In this document: positions 8,686 to 17,772 of the stretch, piece after piece
Position numbering within the stretch: the first letter of the stretch is position 1
Layout: each line of letters begins with the position of its first letter
Notes under the pieces: generated by a model
What the model saw: the letters and a program-made list of their open reading frames with translations, nothing else
Told to the model about the DNA's origin: nothing
Databases searched by the model: none
Position numbers and translations under genes: made by a program
DNA from: Noviherbaspirillum_A sp047237965
Lineage (GTDB): Bacteria > Pseudomonadota > Gammaproteobacteria > Burkholderiales > Burkholderiaceae_D
Assembly: GCF_047237965.1 (NCBI RefSeq)
Contig: NZ_JBDFLX010000001.1
Coordinates: 2,294,001 to 2,358,000, forward strand
Direction: 5' to 3'
DNA: 64,000 nucleotides

Positions 8686-9804
8686 CTACAGCAGGACCAT
8701 GTTGTCGCGATGAATCAGCTCAGGTTCTTCCACAAAACCCAGGATGGACTCGATGTCGGATGACGGCCGGCGCAGGATGCGACGCGCCTCCGAACTGCTG
8801 TAATTCGTGATGCCACGCGCCAGCGCCCGGCCCTGTCCGTCGAGGCAGGTGATCACGTCGCCACGGCCGAAATCGCCGCTGACTTCCACTACGCCGATGG
8901 GCAGCAGCGATTTGCCGTGCGCGGTCAGCACCTGTACCGCGCCGTCGTCGAGGATCACGCTGCCCGCGGTCTGAAGGTGATCCGCCATCCATTGCTTGCG
9001 CGCAGTAAGCTGCGCAGTCTGCGCGGTTAGTTGGGTTCCGATCATTTCGCCGCTGGCCAGGCGTGACAGCACCCGGTCTTCCCTGCCCCAGGCAATCACG
9101 GTATGCGCGCCCGATGTCGCGGCGCGCTTGGCTGCCAGGATCTTGGTCAGCATGCCGCCGCGTCCGATACCGGTGCCGGCGCCGCCCGCCATTGCCTCGA
9201 GCGCCGGGTCGCCCGCCTTGGCCTCGTCAACGAAGCGGGCCTGCGGATCGCGCCGTGGATCCGCGGTGTACAAGCCGCGTTGGTCGGTAAGGATGATCAA
9301 CGCGTCGCCCTCGATCAGGTTGGCCACCAGCGCGCCAAGGGTATCGTTGTCGCCGAACTTGATTTCGTCGGTGACCACCGTATCGTTCTCGTTGATGATC
9401 GGGATCACCCCGAATTTCAGCAGCGTAAACAAGGTCGACCGCGCATTCAGGTAGCGCTCCCGATCGGCCAGATCGGCATGCGTCAGCAAGACCTGCGCCG
9501 TACCCAACTGGTGGGCGCGAAAACTGGTTTCGTAAATCTGCGCCAGCCCCATCTGACCAACGGCGGCGCACGCCTGCAGTTCATGGATGCCGGTCGGCCG
9601 CTTTTCAAATCCCAGGCGCTGCATGCCTTCCGCGATTGCGCCGGAGCTCACCAGCACCACTTCCTTGCCCAATGCGCGCAGTTGCGCAATTTGCTCCGCC
9701 CATTTCGCTATAGCGGCGTGGTCCAGCCCCTTACCATCATTGGTGACCAGGGATGAACCTACCTTGATGATCAGGCGCTTTGCGTTGTGGATGACGGAAT
9801 TCAT
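8686..9804 (-). CDS. proB: Glutamate 5-kinase
   Basis: This enzyme catalyses the first step of proline synthesis, phosphorylating glutamate. From the ATG at 9804 it is 372 residues: an amino-acid kinase domain (RLIIKVGSSLVTNDG, ENDTVVTDEIKFGDND) followed by a C-terminal PUA domain. The internal ATG at 9804 is used rather than upstream starts because the family begins with MNS-xx-AKRLIIKVGSS and the upstream extension runs into the obg terminator. It lies downstream of obg, the usual Burkholderiales order. Confidence 0.97.
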   Translation of the reverse strand: MNSVIHNAKRLIIKVGSSLVTNDGKGLDHAAIAKWAEQIAQLRALGKEVVLVSSGAIAEGMQRLGFEKRPTGIHELQACAAVGQMGLAQIYETSFRAHQLGTAQVLLTHADLADRERYLNARSTLFTLLKFGVIPIINENDTVVTDEIKFGDNDTLGALVANLIEGDALIILTDQRGLYTADPRRDPQARFVDEAKAGDPALEAMAGGAGTGIGRGGMLTKILAAKRAATSGAHTVIAWGREDRVLSRLASGEMIGTQLTAQTAQLTARKQWMADHLQTAGSVILDDGAVQVLTAHGKSLLPIGVVEVSGDFGRGDVITCLDGQGRALARGITNYSSSEARRILRRPSSDIESILGFVEEPELIHRDNMVLL

Positions 9805-9839
9805 GGAAGCATGGATGAGTGATAGCCCGGCAATTATAA

Positions 9840-9858
9840 AGGGCGCCCGAGGCGCCCT
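9840..9858 (-). terminator. Intrinsic terminator after obg
   Basis: An 8-bp perfect GC stem (AGGGCGCC/GGCGCCCT) with a 3-base loop is followed on the minus strand by TTATAATT. It lies between the obg stop and the proB start, so it limits readthrough into proB. Confidence 0.75.
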
Positions 9859-9880
9859 GCGAAACAACATGCCTTGCGGC

Positions 9881-10990
9881 TCAATCCAGAATCTTGAAGC
9901 GCGGGTCGTCCGGATCGATGGAGTTGATGCCGCGCGCCGCTTCTTCCATCTGCGGCGATGCCTCAACGCGCTGCTCCAGCTGCTTTTGCTCGGCCAGGTA
10001 GTGATAGATATCCTGGACCAGCTCTTCGCAGCCATCGCGGGTCAGCGCCGAGATTTCATACACCGGCCCCTTCCATCCGAAACGCTTGATGAAGTCCTTG
10101 ACGCGCTTCTTGCGCTCGTCTTCCGGCACCATGTCGAGCTTGTTCAGCACCAGCCAGCGCGGCTTGTCATACAGCGACTCGTCGTACTTCTGCAGCTCCT
10201 TCACGATCGCCTTGGCTTCCTTGACCGGGTCGACATTATCGAATGGCGCCAGGTCGACGATATGCAGCAGCAGCCGCGTGCGCTGCAGATGACGCAGAAA
10301 CTGGATGCCCAGGCCGGCGCCTTCGGCGGCACCCTCAATCAGGCCGGGAATGTCGGCAATCACGAAGCTTTTCTCGTGGCTCACCCGCACCATGCCCAGA
10401 TTCGGATGCAGCGTCGTGAACGGATAGTCGGCAATTTTCGGACGTGCATTCGACACGGCGGTGATGAAGGTCGACTTGCCGGCATTCGGCATGCCCAGCA
10501 GGCCCACATCGGCCAGGACCTTCAGCTCCAGCCGCAGCTCGCGCCGCTCGCCTTCCTTGCCTTCGGTCTTCTGGCGCGGCGCACGATTGGTCGAAGTCTT
10601 GAAGTGGATATTGCCCCAGCCGCCTTCGCCGCCCTTGGCCAGCAGCACCTGCTGGCCATGCTCGGTCAGGTCCGCCACGATCTCGCCATCGTTCTGGTCG
10701 ATGATCAGGGTGCCCACCGGCATGCGCAGCATGATGTCGTCCGCGCCCTTGCCGTAACAGTCCGAACCGCGGCCGTTTTCGCCATTCTTGGCCTTGTGCA
10801 GCTTGGAGAAGCGGTAATCCACCAGCGTATTGATGTTCCGGTCGGCCACGGCCCAGATGCTGCCGCCCTTGCCGCCGTCGCCGCCATCGGGACCGCCGAA
10901 GGGACGGAATTTTTCACGGCAAAAGGAAGCCACGCCGTTGCCGCCGTCGCCCGCAATGACCTCGATTTTTGCTTCGTCTATGAACTTCAT
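9881..10990 (-). CDS. obgE: Obg/CgtA GTPase
   Basis: This is an essential ribosome-associated GTPase. Its 369 residues show the glycine-rich Obg fold at the N-terminus (residues 1-158, with GGDGGKGGSIW), then the G domain with G1 GMPNAGKST, G3 DIPGLIEGA and NKLD (LVLNKLDMV). It is 90 bp downstream of rpmA, the classic rplU-rpmA-obg order, but a terminator hairpin lies in the gap. Confidence 0.98.
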   Translation of the reverse strand: MKFIDEAKIEVIAGDGGNGVASFCREKFRPFGGPDGGDGGKGGSIWAVADRNINTLVDYRFSKLHKAKNGENGRGSDCYGKGADDIMLRMPVGTLIIDQNDGEIVADLTEHGQQVLLAKGGEGGWGNIHFKTSTNRAPRQKTEGKEGERRELRLELKVLADVGLLGMPNAGKSTFITAVSNARPKIADYPFTTLHPNLGMVRVSHEKSFVIADIPGLIEGAAEGAGLGIQFLRHLQRTRLLLHIVDLAPFDNVDPVKEAKAIVKELQKYDESLYDKPRWLVLNKLDMVPEDERKKRVKDFIKRFGWKGPVYEISALTRDGCEELVQDIYHYLAEQKQLEQRVEASPQMEEAARGINSIDPDDPRFKILD

Positions 10991-11011
10991 GATTTGTGCC
11001 GCCCAAAAACT

Positions 11012-11041
11012 AAAAAGGCCCTACCGGAGGCAGAGCCTTTT
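11012..11041 (-). terminator. Terminator between rpmA and obg
   Basis: On the minus strand a stem AAAAGGCTCT/AGGGCCTTTT (one G-U pair) with a short loop is followed by T residues. It would separate ribosomal-protein expression from obg, probably with partial readthrough. Confidence 0.8.
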
Positions 11042-11081
11042 CGATGAAGGCTTGCGCCTCATTTGATGCGTATTCTGTCGA

Positions 11082-11339
11082 TTACGCAGGTACCACGGTA
11101 ACCGTATGACGCTGCAGGGCGCCTTTGGTTGCAAACTGCACCTTGCCGTCGACCAGCGCGAACAGGGTGTGATCCTTGCCCATGCCGACGTTTTCACCAG
11201 CGTGCACCTTGGTGCCGCGTTGACGGATGATGATGCCGCCGGCGTTGATCGCCTGGCCGCCGTAGACTTTCACGCCCAGTCGTTTTGACTCGGAATCGCG
11301 ACCGTTGCGCGTAGTGCCGCCGCCTTTTTTGTGTGCCAT
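11082..11339 (-). CDS. rpmA: 50S ribosomal protein L27
   Basis: This is the ribosomal large-subunit protein L27, located near the peptidyl transferase centre. It has 85 residues with the diagnostic N-terminus MAHKKGGGTTRNGRDSES and the RLGVKVYGGQ motif. It lies 37 bp downstream of rplU in the same operon. Confidence 0.99.
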   Translation of the reverse strand: MAHKKGGGTTRNGRDSESKRLGVKVYGGQAINAGGIIIRQRGTKVHAGENVGMGKDHTLFALVDGKVQFATKGALQRHTVTVVPA

Positions 11340-11376
11340 TTCAGACTCCTTGGTATCGGGTTGGTCAGGTCAACGA

Positions 11377-11688
11377 TTAGCCGTTGATCGAGACGATTTG
11401 CAGTTCGGTGTAGTTTTGGCGATGGCCCTGATGCTTCTGATAATGCTTACGACGACGCATCTTGAAAATCTTCACCTTATCGTGGCGACCGTGCGCCACA
11501 ACCGTAGCCAGGACCGTAGCACCTTCGACCAACGGCGCACCAAACTTGATGGTGTCGCCTGCGCCCACTGCGAGGACTTGATCTAACGTGACTTCGGAAC
11601 CAATGTCTGCCGGTATCTGTTCTACTTTGAATTTTTCGCCAGCGACAACCTTATATTGCTTGCCACCGGTTTTTATGACCGCGTACAT
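11377..11688 (-). CDS. rplU: 50S ribosomal protein L21
   Basis: This is ribosomal protein L21. The ATG at 11688 gives 103 residues, the standard length, starting MYAVIKTGGKQYKV. The upstream in-frame extension is the untranslated leader. It is the first gene of the rplU-rpmA operon, with a good sigma-70 promoter about 86 bp upstream. Confidence 0.99.
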   Translation of the reverse strand: MYAVIKTGGKQYKVVAGEKFKVEQIPADIGSEVTLDQVLAVGAGDTIKFGAPLVEGATVLATVVAHGRHDKVKIFKMRRRKHYQKHQGHRQNYTELQIVSING

Positions 11689-11773
11689 GTGAAACCTCAT
11701 CAATTGATTAAAGGACTTTTCCCTTTGAACTGCGATGCCGGGCTTGAACCCTGCGAAATCAGGAAAACCGCGG

Positions 11774-11802
11774 ATTATACATAAATTTTCGCCGCGCGGC
11801 AA
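11774..11802 (-). promoter_or_regulatory. Sigma-70 promoter of rplU-rpmA
   Basis: On the minus strand, TTGCCG (11797-11802) is followed after a 17-base spacer by a perfect TATAAT (11774-11779). Position and strength fit a ribosomal-protein operon promoter. Confidence 0.85.
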
Positions 11803-11918
11803 AGTCGCGGTAAATTGCGCCCCAATCCATGGCCCGGCCCTCGCCTAGAGGGCGCTCATGGCGTGTCCGCCTGCTCATCGTATAATTCGCTCACTCGAAG
11901 ATTACTAGCAGGTTTACC

Positions 11919-12908
11919 TTGTCCGCCACGCCAACCACTGCCTCCTCCCGCCTGTTAAGCGACGCCATCGCCGCCGATACCGACGCCGTCAATCGCGTCA
12001 TACGCCGCGAGCTGCATTCCGAAGTTCCCCTGGTCAACCAGATCGCGGACTACATCATCAGCGCCGGCGGCAAACGGATCAGGCCCACACTGGTATTGCT
12101 GTTTGCGAATGCCTGGGGATATCGCGGCATGGAACATCATGCGCTGGCGGCGATTGTCGAGTTCATCCATACAGCCACCCTGCTGCATGACGATGTCGTC
12201 GACGAGTCCTCGATGCGGCGCGGACGCAAGACCGCCAATGCGCTGTTTGGCAACGCCGCCTCGGTGCTGGTTGGCGATTTTCTCTATTCCCGCTCGTTCC
12301 AGATGATGGTGACCATCCGCAACATGCGGGTCATGCAGATCCTGGCGGATGCAACCAATGTGATTGCCGAAGGCGAAGTGCTGCAATTGCTGAACATGCA
12401 TGATCCGGATGTGTCCGAGGCGCGCTATCTGCAGGTGATCCGCTCCAAGACCGCAAAGCTGTTCGAAGCCGCTGCCCAGCTGGGCGCCCTGATTGCCGGC
12501 GCTTCCGACGAGCAAATCGAGGCGGCGGCCGAATATGGCCGCTCTCTGGGAACGGCATTCCAGCTGATCGACGATGTTCTCGACTATTCGGGCAATGCCG
12601 ATGACATCGGCAAGAACGTTGGCGACGATCTGCGCGAAGGCAAGCCCACGCTGCCGCTGATCTACCTGATGCAACATGGCACGTCAGAACAGAAAGAACT
12701 GGTGCGCACCTGCATCGAAACCGGCGATGAACAGCATTTCGATGCCGTGCTGGCAGCGGTGACGGAGTCCGGCGCGCTGCAATATACCCGCGAGCAGGCG
12801 ACCCTGGCGGCCGATGCAGCGAGAGCAACAATTGTTGGCCTGCCTTCTAGCGATTTCAAAAATTCTTTGCTACACTTATGCGCCTTCGCAGTTGACCGCA
12901 ATCACTAA
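11919..12908 (+). CDS. ispB: Octaprenyl diphosphate synthase (polyprenyl synthetase)
   Basis: This trans-prenyltransferase makes the ubiquinone side chain precursor. It has 329 residues with both aspartate-rich motifs, LLHDDVVDE (first) and LIDDVLDYSG (second), plus GGKRIRP. The start is a TTG at 11919, with AGCAGG upstream and a TATAAT at 11881-11886. It diverges from rplU, the usual arrangement. Confidence 0.95.
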   Translation: MSATPTTASSRLLSDAIAADTDAVNRVIRRELHSEVPLVNQIADYIISAGGKRIRPTLVLLFANAWGYRGMEHHALAAIVEFIHTATLLHDDVVDESSMRRGRKTANALFGNAASVLVGDFLYSRSFQMMVTIRNMRVMQILADATNVIAEGEVLQLLNMHDPDVSEARYLQVIRSKTAKLFEAAAQLGALIAGASDEQIEAAAEYGRSLGTAFQLIDDVLDYSGNADDIGKNVGDDLREGKPTLPLIYLMQHGTSEQKELVRTCIETGDEQHFDAVLAAVTESGALQYTREQATLAADAARATIVGLPSSDFKNSLLHLCAFAVDRNH

Positions 12909-12941
12909 CAGCGGCTCGACAGCAAGCGTTGCATTGGTCAT

Positions 12942-13018
12942 CGGGGTGTAGCTTAGCCTGGTAGAGCGCTACGTTCGGGACGTAGAGGCCGGAGGTTCGA
13001 ATCCTCTCACCCCGACCA
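12942..13018 (+). tRNA. tRNA-Pro(CGG)
   Basis: This is a 77-base cloverleaf with acceptor stem CGGGGTG/CACCCCG and encoded CCA. The anticodon stem CTACG/CGTAG encloses loop TTCGGGA (anticodon CGG, proline). The T-loop reads GGTTCGAATC. A small inverted repeat (CCGGAC/GTCCGG, 13035-13051) follows and may help termination. Confidence 0.98.
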
Positions 13019-13237
13019 GACATTGCAGTACATGCCGGACGGCCAGTCCGGTATTTCAATAGGTTCCCTGCCAGCCGGTATCTTCCGGCGTACTGTCACT
13101 CCCCGGAACTCCCCTCCCTAGCAAGCTTTTCTCTGGCTGTCCTGCCTGCGACCCCTGCATCATGGCCGTGCGCCGCGTTGGCTCGTGCAACACGGCTTGC
13201 GCTACAATCCGGTTTCATCTCATCGAAGGCAGCAGCA

Positions 13238-14299
13238 ATGGCAATAAAGAGCTCGCATATCCTGATATGCCGCAACGACAACATCGGGGATGTCGTACTC
13301 ACACTGCCTATCACCGCCTGGCTGAAGCAGCATTTCCCGTCCGTCAAAATCAGCGTCATGTGCCGCGGCTATGCCGCTGCGGTGGTGCGGCGCTGCAGTA
13401 CGGTCGATGACGTGGTGGAATGCGAGAGCGTGATGGACGATCCCGTACGCTATTTCAGGCAGTCCGATATCGACACCGTCATTTTTGCCCAGCCTGACCG
13501 GCGGTTTGCCATTGCTGCCTTCAAGGCAGGCATCAAACACCGTGTCGGCAATGCGCGGCAGAAGGTCTACCAGCTTCTTTTCTGCAATCGGCGCGTACGT
13601 TTTTCCAAGCGCACCACCGATCTTCATGAAGCCCAGATCAATTTCGAGTTCCTTCGTCCGTTCGGGCTCGGCAGCATCCCGGATCTGGAAACGATCGCCG
13701 GGCTTTACCAGTTCAAGCCGGAGACGGATGCGCAGGTCAGCGCATTGCTGGCGCCGCACCGCTTCAATCTGATTATCCACACCAAGTCGAACGGACATGG
13801 ACGCGAGTGGCCGATCGGCCATTTCGCCAAGCTGGCTGACATCCTGAAAACGCAGCCGGACATCCATCTATGGGCGACCGGAAGCGCGGCCGAAGGCCGC
13901 TGGCTGGAGGAACATGCCACCGCCCTGCTGGAGTCGCAGAATGTGAGCAATGTATGCGGCAAGCTGACGCTGGCACAGCTAGGTGTGATGATCAGCCTGG
14001 CCGACGGGCTGATTGCGAGCGGCACCGGTCCGCTGCATCTGTCCGCGGCGCTTGGGCAGCGCACGCTGGGCCTGTTCCCGCCGACCAGGCCCATGCATCC
14101 GGGCAGGTGGGCGCCGGTGGGACCGCGCGCGCAAAGCCTGTTCATGCCCACGTCATGCCCCAATTGCCGCGAAAAGACGACGCCGAGCTGTGAATGCATG
14201 GAGAACATCACACCGGAAGCCGTCAGCGAGATTGTGCTGCAATGGGCAGAAGAAGCGGGGCGCGAGAAGCATGCCAGGAACGAGGCCTGCAGTACTTGA
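13238..14299 (+). CDS. GT9 family glycosyltransferase (heptosyltransferase-like)
   Basis: This is a glycosyltransferase of family 9, the ADP-heptose:LPS heptosyltransferase family, probably acting on the lipopolysaccharide core at the cytoplasmic face. The N-terminus ILICRNDNIGDVVLTLPI is the GT9 signature; LIASGTGPLHLSAALG is the C-terminal donor-binding motif. The ATG at 13238 has GAAGG 8 bases upstream and gives 353 residues. C-terminal cysteines (SCPNCREKT) are shared with several GT9 proteins. It is the first of three LPS genes. Confidence 0.88.
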   Translation: MAIKSSHILICRNDNIGDVVLTLPITAWLKQHFPSVKISVMCRGYAAAVVRRCSTVDDVVECESVMDDPVRYFRQSDIDTVIFAQPDRRFAIAAFKAGIKHRVGNARQKVYQLLFCNRRVRFSKRTTDLHEAQINFEFLRPFGLGSIPDLETIAGLYQFKPETDAQVSALLAPHRFNLIIHTKSNGHGREWPIGHFAKLADILKTQPDIHLWATGSAAEGRWLEEHATALLESQNVSNVCGKLTLAQLGVMISLADGLIASGTGPLHLSAALGQRTLGLFPPTRPMHPGRWAPVGPRAQSLFMPTSCPNCREKTTPSCECMENITPEAVSEIVLQWAEEAGREKHARNEACST

Positions 14300-14351
14300 T
14301 CAACCGTGATGGCATTGCATGCCCGCAGCACTGGAGAAGAATTTGAATTAC

Positions 14352-15749
14352 ATGAAGTGGGTCGTCCTGTCGCTGGTGATTACGTTCCCGGCGCTGGCGA
14401 TCGTGGTACACAGCGCGGCAAATGCGTGCCTCTTTCTCCTGCTTGCATGCGCCCTGGTGGCAGCCGGCTTTGGCATGAAACCGCTCGACATCAGCCTTTC
14501 GACGTTTCTCCGGCGTTACTGGCCCTTGCATCTGGCCATGGCGGCATGGTTGATCAGCGTATTGCTGAACCAGGCGTCGCTCGGCAGCTTCACCGTCAAG
14601 CACTACGATCGCGCACTGCGGATAGCGGTCTTCGCTCCAGTCATGTGGATCCTGCTGCTGCTGCCGTTTCGTTACCTGAAAAGCCTGCAATGGACCGCGA
14701 TGGCGGGCCTGACCGGCGCGACGGTCAAGGCTTACATCGCCACCAGCGGCGGCGCCGACCGCCCCACCAACATCGGCTTCCTGTCGACCATCGCCTATTC
14801 CGACATTGCCCTTCTGCTCGGGATACTGGTGTTTCTTTCACTGGGATGGGAGGAGCGGCGCCGGCCTTCGATGGTCATGCTGAAAAGCGCTGCCCTCGTT
14901 GCCGGCATATACACCACGGCACTGACCGCCACGCGAGGCAGTTGGCTTGCCATCCTGGCCGCGATTGCGCTCATCTTCCTTAACAGCGACAGCGTTTCCC
15001 TCCGTCGCAAGCTCGTGATCGCCTTCAGCGGCCTGCTGCTGGTCGGCGCCATTTTCTCGACCAGCAACGGGCCGCACCGGCTCAATGAAGCGGTTGCGGA
15101 AGTCAGCAATTACCAGAAGGGCACCGACATGGACACCTCGGTGGGCATGCGGCTGCAGATGTGGCACGGCGCCTGGCTGCTGTTTCAGGAGCGTCCCCTG
15201 TTTGGCATCGGGAAGGATAACTATGGCCTCGGCATGGAGCGCCTCGCGAAGGCCGGCATCGTCAGCGAGGCAGCGGCGCATTATGCACATTCCCACAATG
15301 AGCTGCTGTTCAACCTGACCATCGGCGGCGTCGTTGGATGCCTGGCGACCCTGGCGATCTACCTCGCGCCGGCCTTTTACTTTTTCCGTGACCGGAGGCA
15401 TCCCGACCGCCAGATCCGCACCAGCGCCCTGATGGGCATCATGGTGTGCGTCTGCTATTTTCTCTTCGGCCTGACCGATCTGATGTTCTTCTGGACCGGC
15501 ATAGGCAGCTTTTATACGCTGTGCACTGCGCTGCTGCTCGCCAGCATCGTCAGGCGCAAGCATGAAAACGCGTCAGAGGCGCCGCAGGGGCGTGGCCAGG
15601 CGCTGCCTCATGCCGACCATGCCGCCTCCAGTCAGGCCCCGCTCACTCAGCGCATCTGTCAGGAACCATTGCCAGGCTGGACGGCAGTTGAGCCATCACC
15701 CGCTCAACGGGGATGGCATCGACCCATTCGCTGCGCTTTACCGTCGTGA
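14352..15749 (+). CDS. O-antigen ligase family membrane protein (WaaL/Wzy_C type)
   Basis: This is a polytopic inner-membrane protein with about ten or more helices and a large periplasmic loop. It contains the Wzy_C/O-antigen ligase features ATRGSWLAILAA and HAGAWLLFQERPLFGIGKDN-like sequence, followed by AHSHNELLFNLTIGG. The likely role is joining O-antigen to lipid A-core. The start is uncertain: ATG 14352, an in-frame TTG at 14343, or ATG 14319; GGAGAAG at 14333-14339 lies nearby. The last 107 bases overlap the convergent GT9 gene, and the C-terminal 60 residues look non-conserved. Confidence 0.82.
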   Translation: MKWVVLSLVITFPALAIVVHSAANACLFLLLACALVAAGFGMKPLDISLSTFLRRYWPLHLAMAAWLISVLLNQASLGSFTVKHYDRALRIAVFAPVMWILLLLPFRYLKSLQWTAMAGLTGATVKAYIATSGGADRPTNIGFLSTIAYSDIALLLGILVFLSLGWEERRRPSMVMLKSAALVAGIYTTALTATRGSWLAILAAIALIFLNSDSVSLRRKLVIAFSGLLLVGAIFSTSNGPHRLNEAVAEVSNYQKGTDMDTSVGMRLQMWHGAWLLFQERPLFGIGKDNYGLGMERLAKAGIVSEAAAHYAHSHNELLFNLTIGGVVGCLATLAIYLAPAFYFFRDRRHPDRQIRTSALMGIMVCVCYFLFGLTDLMFFWTGIGSFYTLCTALLLASIVRRKHENASEAPQGRGQALPHADHAASSQAPLTQRICQEPLPGWTAVEPSPAQRGWHRPIRCALPS

Positions 15750-16785
15750 TCACGGTGCTCTTTTCTTCATCGATCGGCGCCCACTCCGGGTTTTTTTGAC
15801 GCATCAAGGCCAGCACGGGAACACCAACTGCATTGGCCAGATGCATCACAGCCGTTTCAACGGAAATGATGAGATCGCATAGCCGCAGCATTGCAGGCAG
15901 CTGAAAGAAATTTTCTTCCGCGCTGAACAATTCGGTCCGCGCCAGACGGTGTTTGCCTATCATGACCCTGGCCTGCTCCAGCTCCTGCGGCACGGCATTG
16001 ACGATGAAGCAGGCATCGCGCCATGCTTCCTGCGCCTGCATCGCCTTGATCAGCGCGGCTACCTTGTCCAGGGACCAGCAGCGCTTCTTCGTCTTGGCAA
16101 ACGGATTGATGAAAACAATCTTTCCGTGACCGGGGTAAAACCCCCAGAGTGCAAGCTGTCGCTGCGCCGCACCCAGCCACTGCTCCGGTATGTCGACAAA
16201 GGGATGGCGCGCCGATACCGGCACATCGAGCCCGAACAGTTGCTGAAACCAGCCGGCATAGGTATCCGTAATATGCCTTTGCGCCGCGCCCGCCTCTTTC
16301 GGCGGGATCGCGACGTCAAGCTTGCGATAGGCAGGCTGATGGTGCAGTTCAAGAAGCTTCAGTGGCGGCTTGATGCCCGCAACGAAACCATCCGGACTGA
16401 TTTCCCGGGCAAGGCTGGCATAAAAATGCGGACGCAGCGTGGCCAGCGACACCACGATCGGGTAATGCCCGGACTGCGCTTCGGCGATGGACTCGCGCAG
16501 CAATTGCGGGCTGTAGGTGCGGTCGTAGATTTTTTCAAAGAACGGGCACTGTGCGACCCAGTCGTAGAGCGAGTACTTTTTCAGGAATTTCCATTCTGCG
16601 GCCTTGTTGGTGCGCCTGACCTCGTCCACCCACAGATGCACCCTGAGATGCGGGTAGGCCTGCGAAAAACGCTGGAAGAAGTTTTGCAGATAGGTAAAGT
16701 CGCCGAGCGCGAGGTGCGCGATGAAAAGTATCTTGTCGCTCTTGCGCAAAAGATCGGCGGAAATCTTCGGGGATGCTGAAGTCAT
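15643..16785 (-). CDS. GT9-like glycosyltransferase
   Basis: This is a 380-residue cytoplasmic glycosyltransferase similar to the heptosyltransferase (GT9) family. The N-terminal half has ILFIAHLALGDFTYLQNF in place of the usual GD motif, and the C-terminal half has LIISVETAVMHLANAVGVP, the family donor-site signature. It converges on the O-antigen ligase gene, with which it overlaps by 107 bp, and probably belongs to the same LPS or capsule pathway. The exact sugar cannot be predicted. Confidence 0.83.
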   Translation of the reverse strand: MTSASPKISADLLRKSDKILFIAHLALGDFTYLQNFFQRFSQAYPHLRVHLWVDEVRRTNKAAEWKFLKKYSLYDWVAQCPFFEKIYDRTYSPQLLRESIAEAQSGHYPIVVSLATLRPHFYASLAREISPDGFVAGIKPPLKLLELHHQPAYRKLDVAIPPKEAGAAQRHITDTYAGWFQQLFGLDVPVSARHPFVDIPEQWLGAAQRQLALWGFYPGHGKIVFINPFAKTKKRCWSLDKVAALIKAMQAQEAWRDACFIVNAVPQELEQARVMIGKHRLARTELFSAEENFFQLPAMLRLCDLIISVETAVMHLANAVGVPVLALMRQKNPEWAPIDEEKSTVITTVKRSEWVDAIPVERVMAQLPSSLAMVPDRCAE

Positions 16786-16821
16786 GCTTGTGTTTTTCCT
16801 GGCCCGCGGATCGCGGGACCG

Positions 16822-17034
16822 TCAGTGCACCTTGGTCAGCGCGTCCGGCTTGTGCGCCGCTTCAGCGCCGGTCTTGTCGCTTTCGACCAGGTATTGCGGC
16901 TCTTCCGTCGAGGCGGCAACATGGTGACCCTTGATATCGGTGGGCGCCGTCAGCTTTTTTTTCACGGTACCGGTGATGGTGCCCTGCGCCGAATGCCACT
17001 GCACCTTGTCGCCTTTCTTGAACGTGGTTGCCAT
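16822..17034 (-). CDS. DUF2945 / hypervirulence-associated TUDOR domain protein
   Basis: This is a 70-residue soluble protein: ATTFKKGDKVQWHSAQG at the N-terminus and a middle TGTVKKKLTAP segment, then HHVAASTEEPQYLVESDK. That is the pattern of the small DUF2945 (TUDOR-like) family. ATG 17034 is preferred over the longer in-frame start because it gives the family length. Function is not established. Confidence 0.85.
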   Translation of the reverse strand: MATTFKKGDKVQWHSAQGTITGTVKKKLTAPTDIKGHHVAASTEEPQYLVESDKTGAEAAHKPDALTKVH

Positions 17035-17127
17035 GTCCGCTCCTGTCTGCAAGATGGTTTGCAAAAATGGTAGCCATTATAGAGGGCGCAGGCGGTTGCG
17101 ACGAATGTGGGCCGGGGTCGGCCTTGC

Positions 17128-17676
17128 TCAGTCCGTACGCCGCCGCGAAAGCAGGCTCAGCATCAGCTTGGCGGCATAGACAACCAGCAGGGTTCCGTTC
17201 AGGTCGCCCGCCGCCATCACCAGAAAACTCTTCAGCAGCGGACGCGGCGGCTCATAAATCGCAAACCAGATGTGATGCAACAAAGGGCTTGCCAGCGAGG
17301 CGGCGATAATACAGATGAGTAAACGGGCGGAAGTCAGGTTGGAGAGGGAGGAGCGCAGGCCATACGCGCGCTGCGCCACCAGATAGACGCCGTAGGGAGC
17401 GACAGTCGCCACGATGCCGCCAGCGAATGCCCGCATGAAGTCGTGCGGAAAAAAATAGCAGAAGGACACCAGCCATGAAACGATCAGCAAGCCAAGCGCC
17501 CCCGCGCCGCCGAACAGCAGGGTCGACAGCAGACGCACGCCGGCCGGCAGGTAGATCCAGTTAATGCCGGGAACGAGTTCGCCATAACTGAACAGCCATT
17601 CATTAATGCAAAGCATCAGGATGAAGAAGAACATGGTGGCAAGCACCATCATCAATTGCAGGCGGAATTGTGACAT
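17128..17676 (-). CDS. Inner-membrane protein of unknown function
   Basis: This is a 182-residue protein with about five hydrophobic helices (for example LMMVLATMFFFILMLCI and ALGLLIVSWLVSFCYFF). The segment WIYLPAGVRLLSTLLFGG recalls MASE1-like sensory membrane domains, but no output domain is attached. It is divergent from a MarR-like regulator, with a palindrome between, so it is probably controlled by that regulator. I do not recognise a specific function. Confidence 0.65.
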   Translation of the reverse strand: MSQFRLQLMMVLATMFFFILMLCINEWLFSYGELVPGINWIYLPAGVRLLSTLLFGGAGALGLLIVSWLVSFCYFFPHDFMRAFAGGIVATVAPYGVYLVAQRAYGLRSSLSNLTSARLLICIIAASLASPLLHHIWFAIYEPPRPLLKSFLVMAAGDLNGTLLVVYAAKLMLSLLSRRRTD

Positions 17677-17717
17677 CAGGAAGGCGAAATGTTGAATAGG
17701 ATAGAATCTGCTCCGGC

Positions 17718-17737
17718 TTTATCATGCCCATGATAAA
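17718..17737. promoter_or_regulatory. Perfect 20-bp palindrome, candidate MarR-type operator
   Basis: TTTATCATG and CATGATAAA are separated by CC. The site lies between the divergent membrane-protein and winged-helix regulator genes, 41 bp from one start and 36 bp from the other, which is typical for an autoregulatory operator. Confidence 0.65.
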
Positions 17738-17772
17738 CGGCCTGAAATCCATCCGCGAATCCACGCCCATAA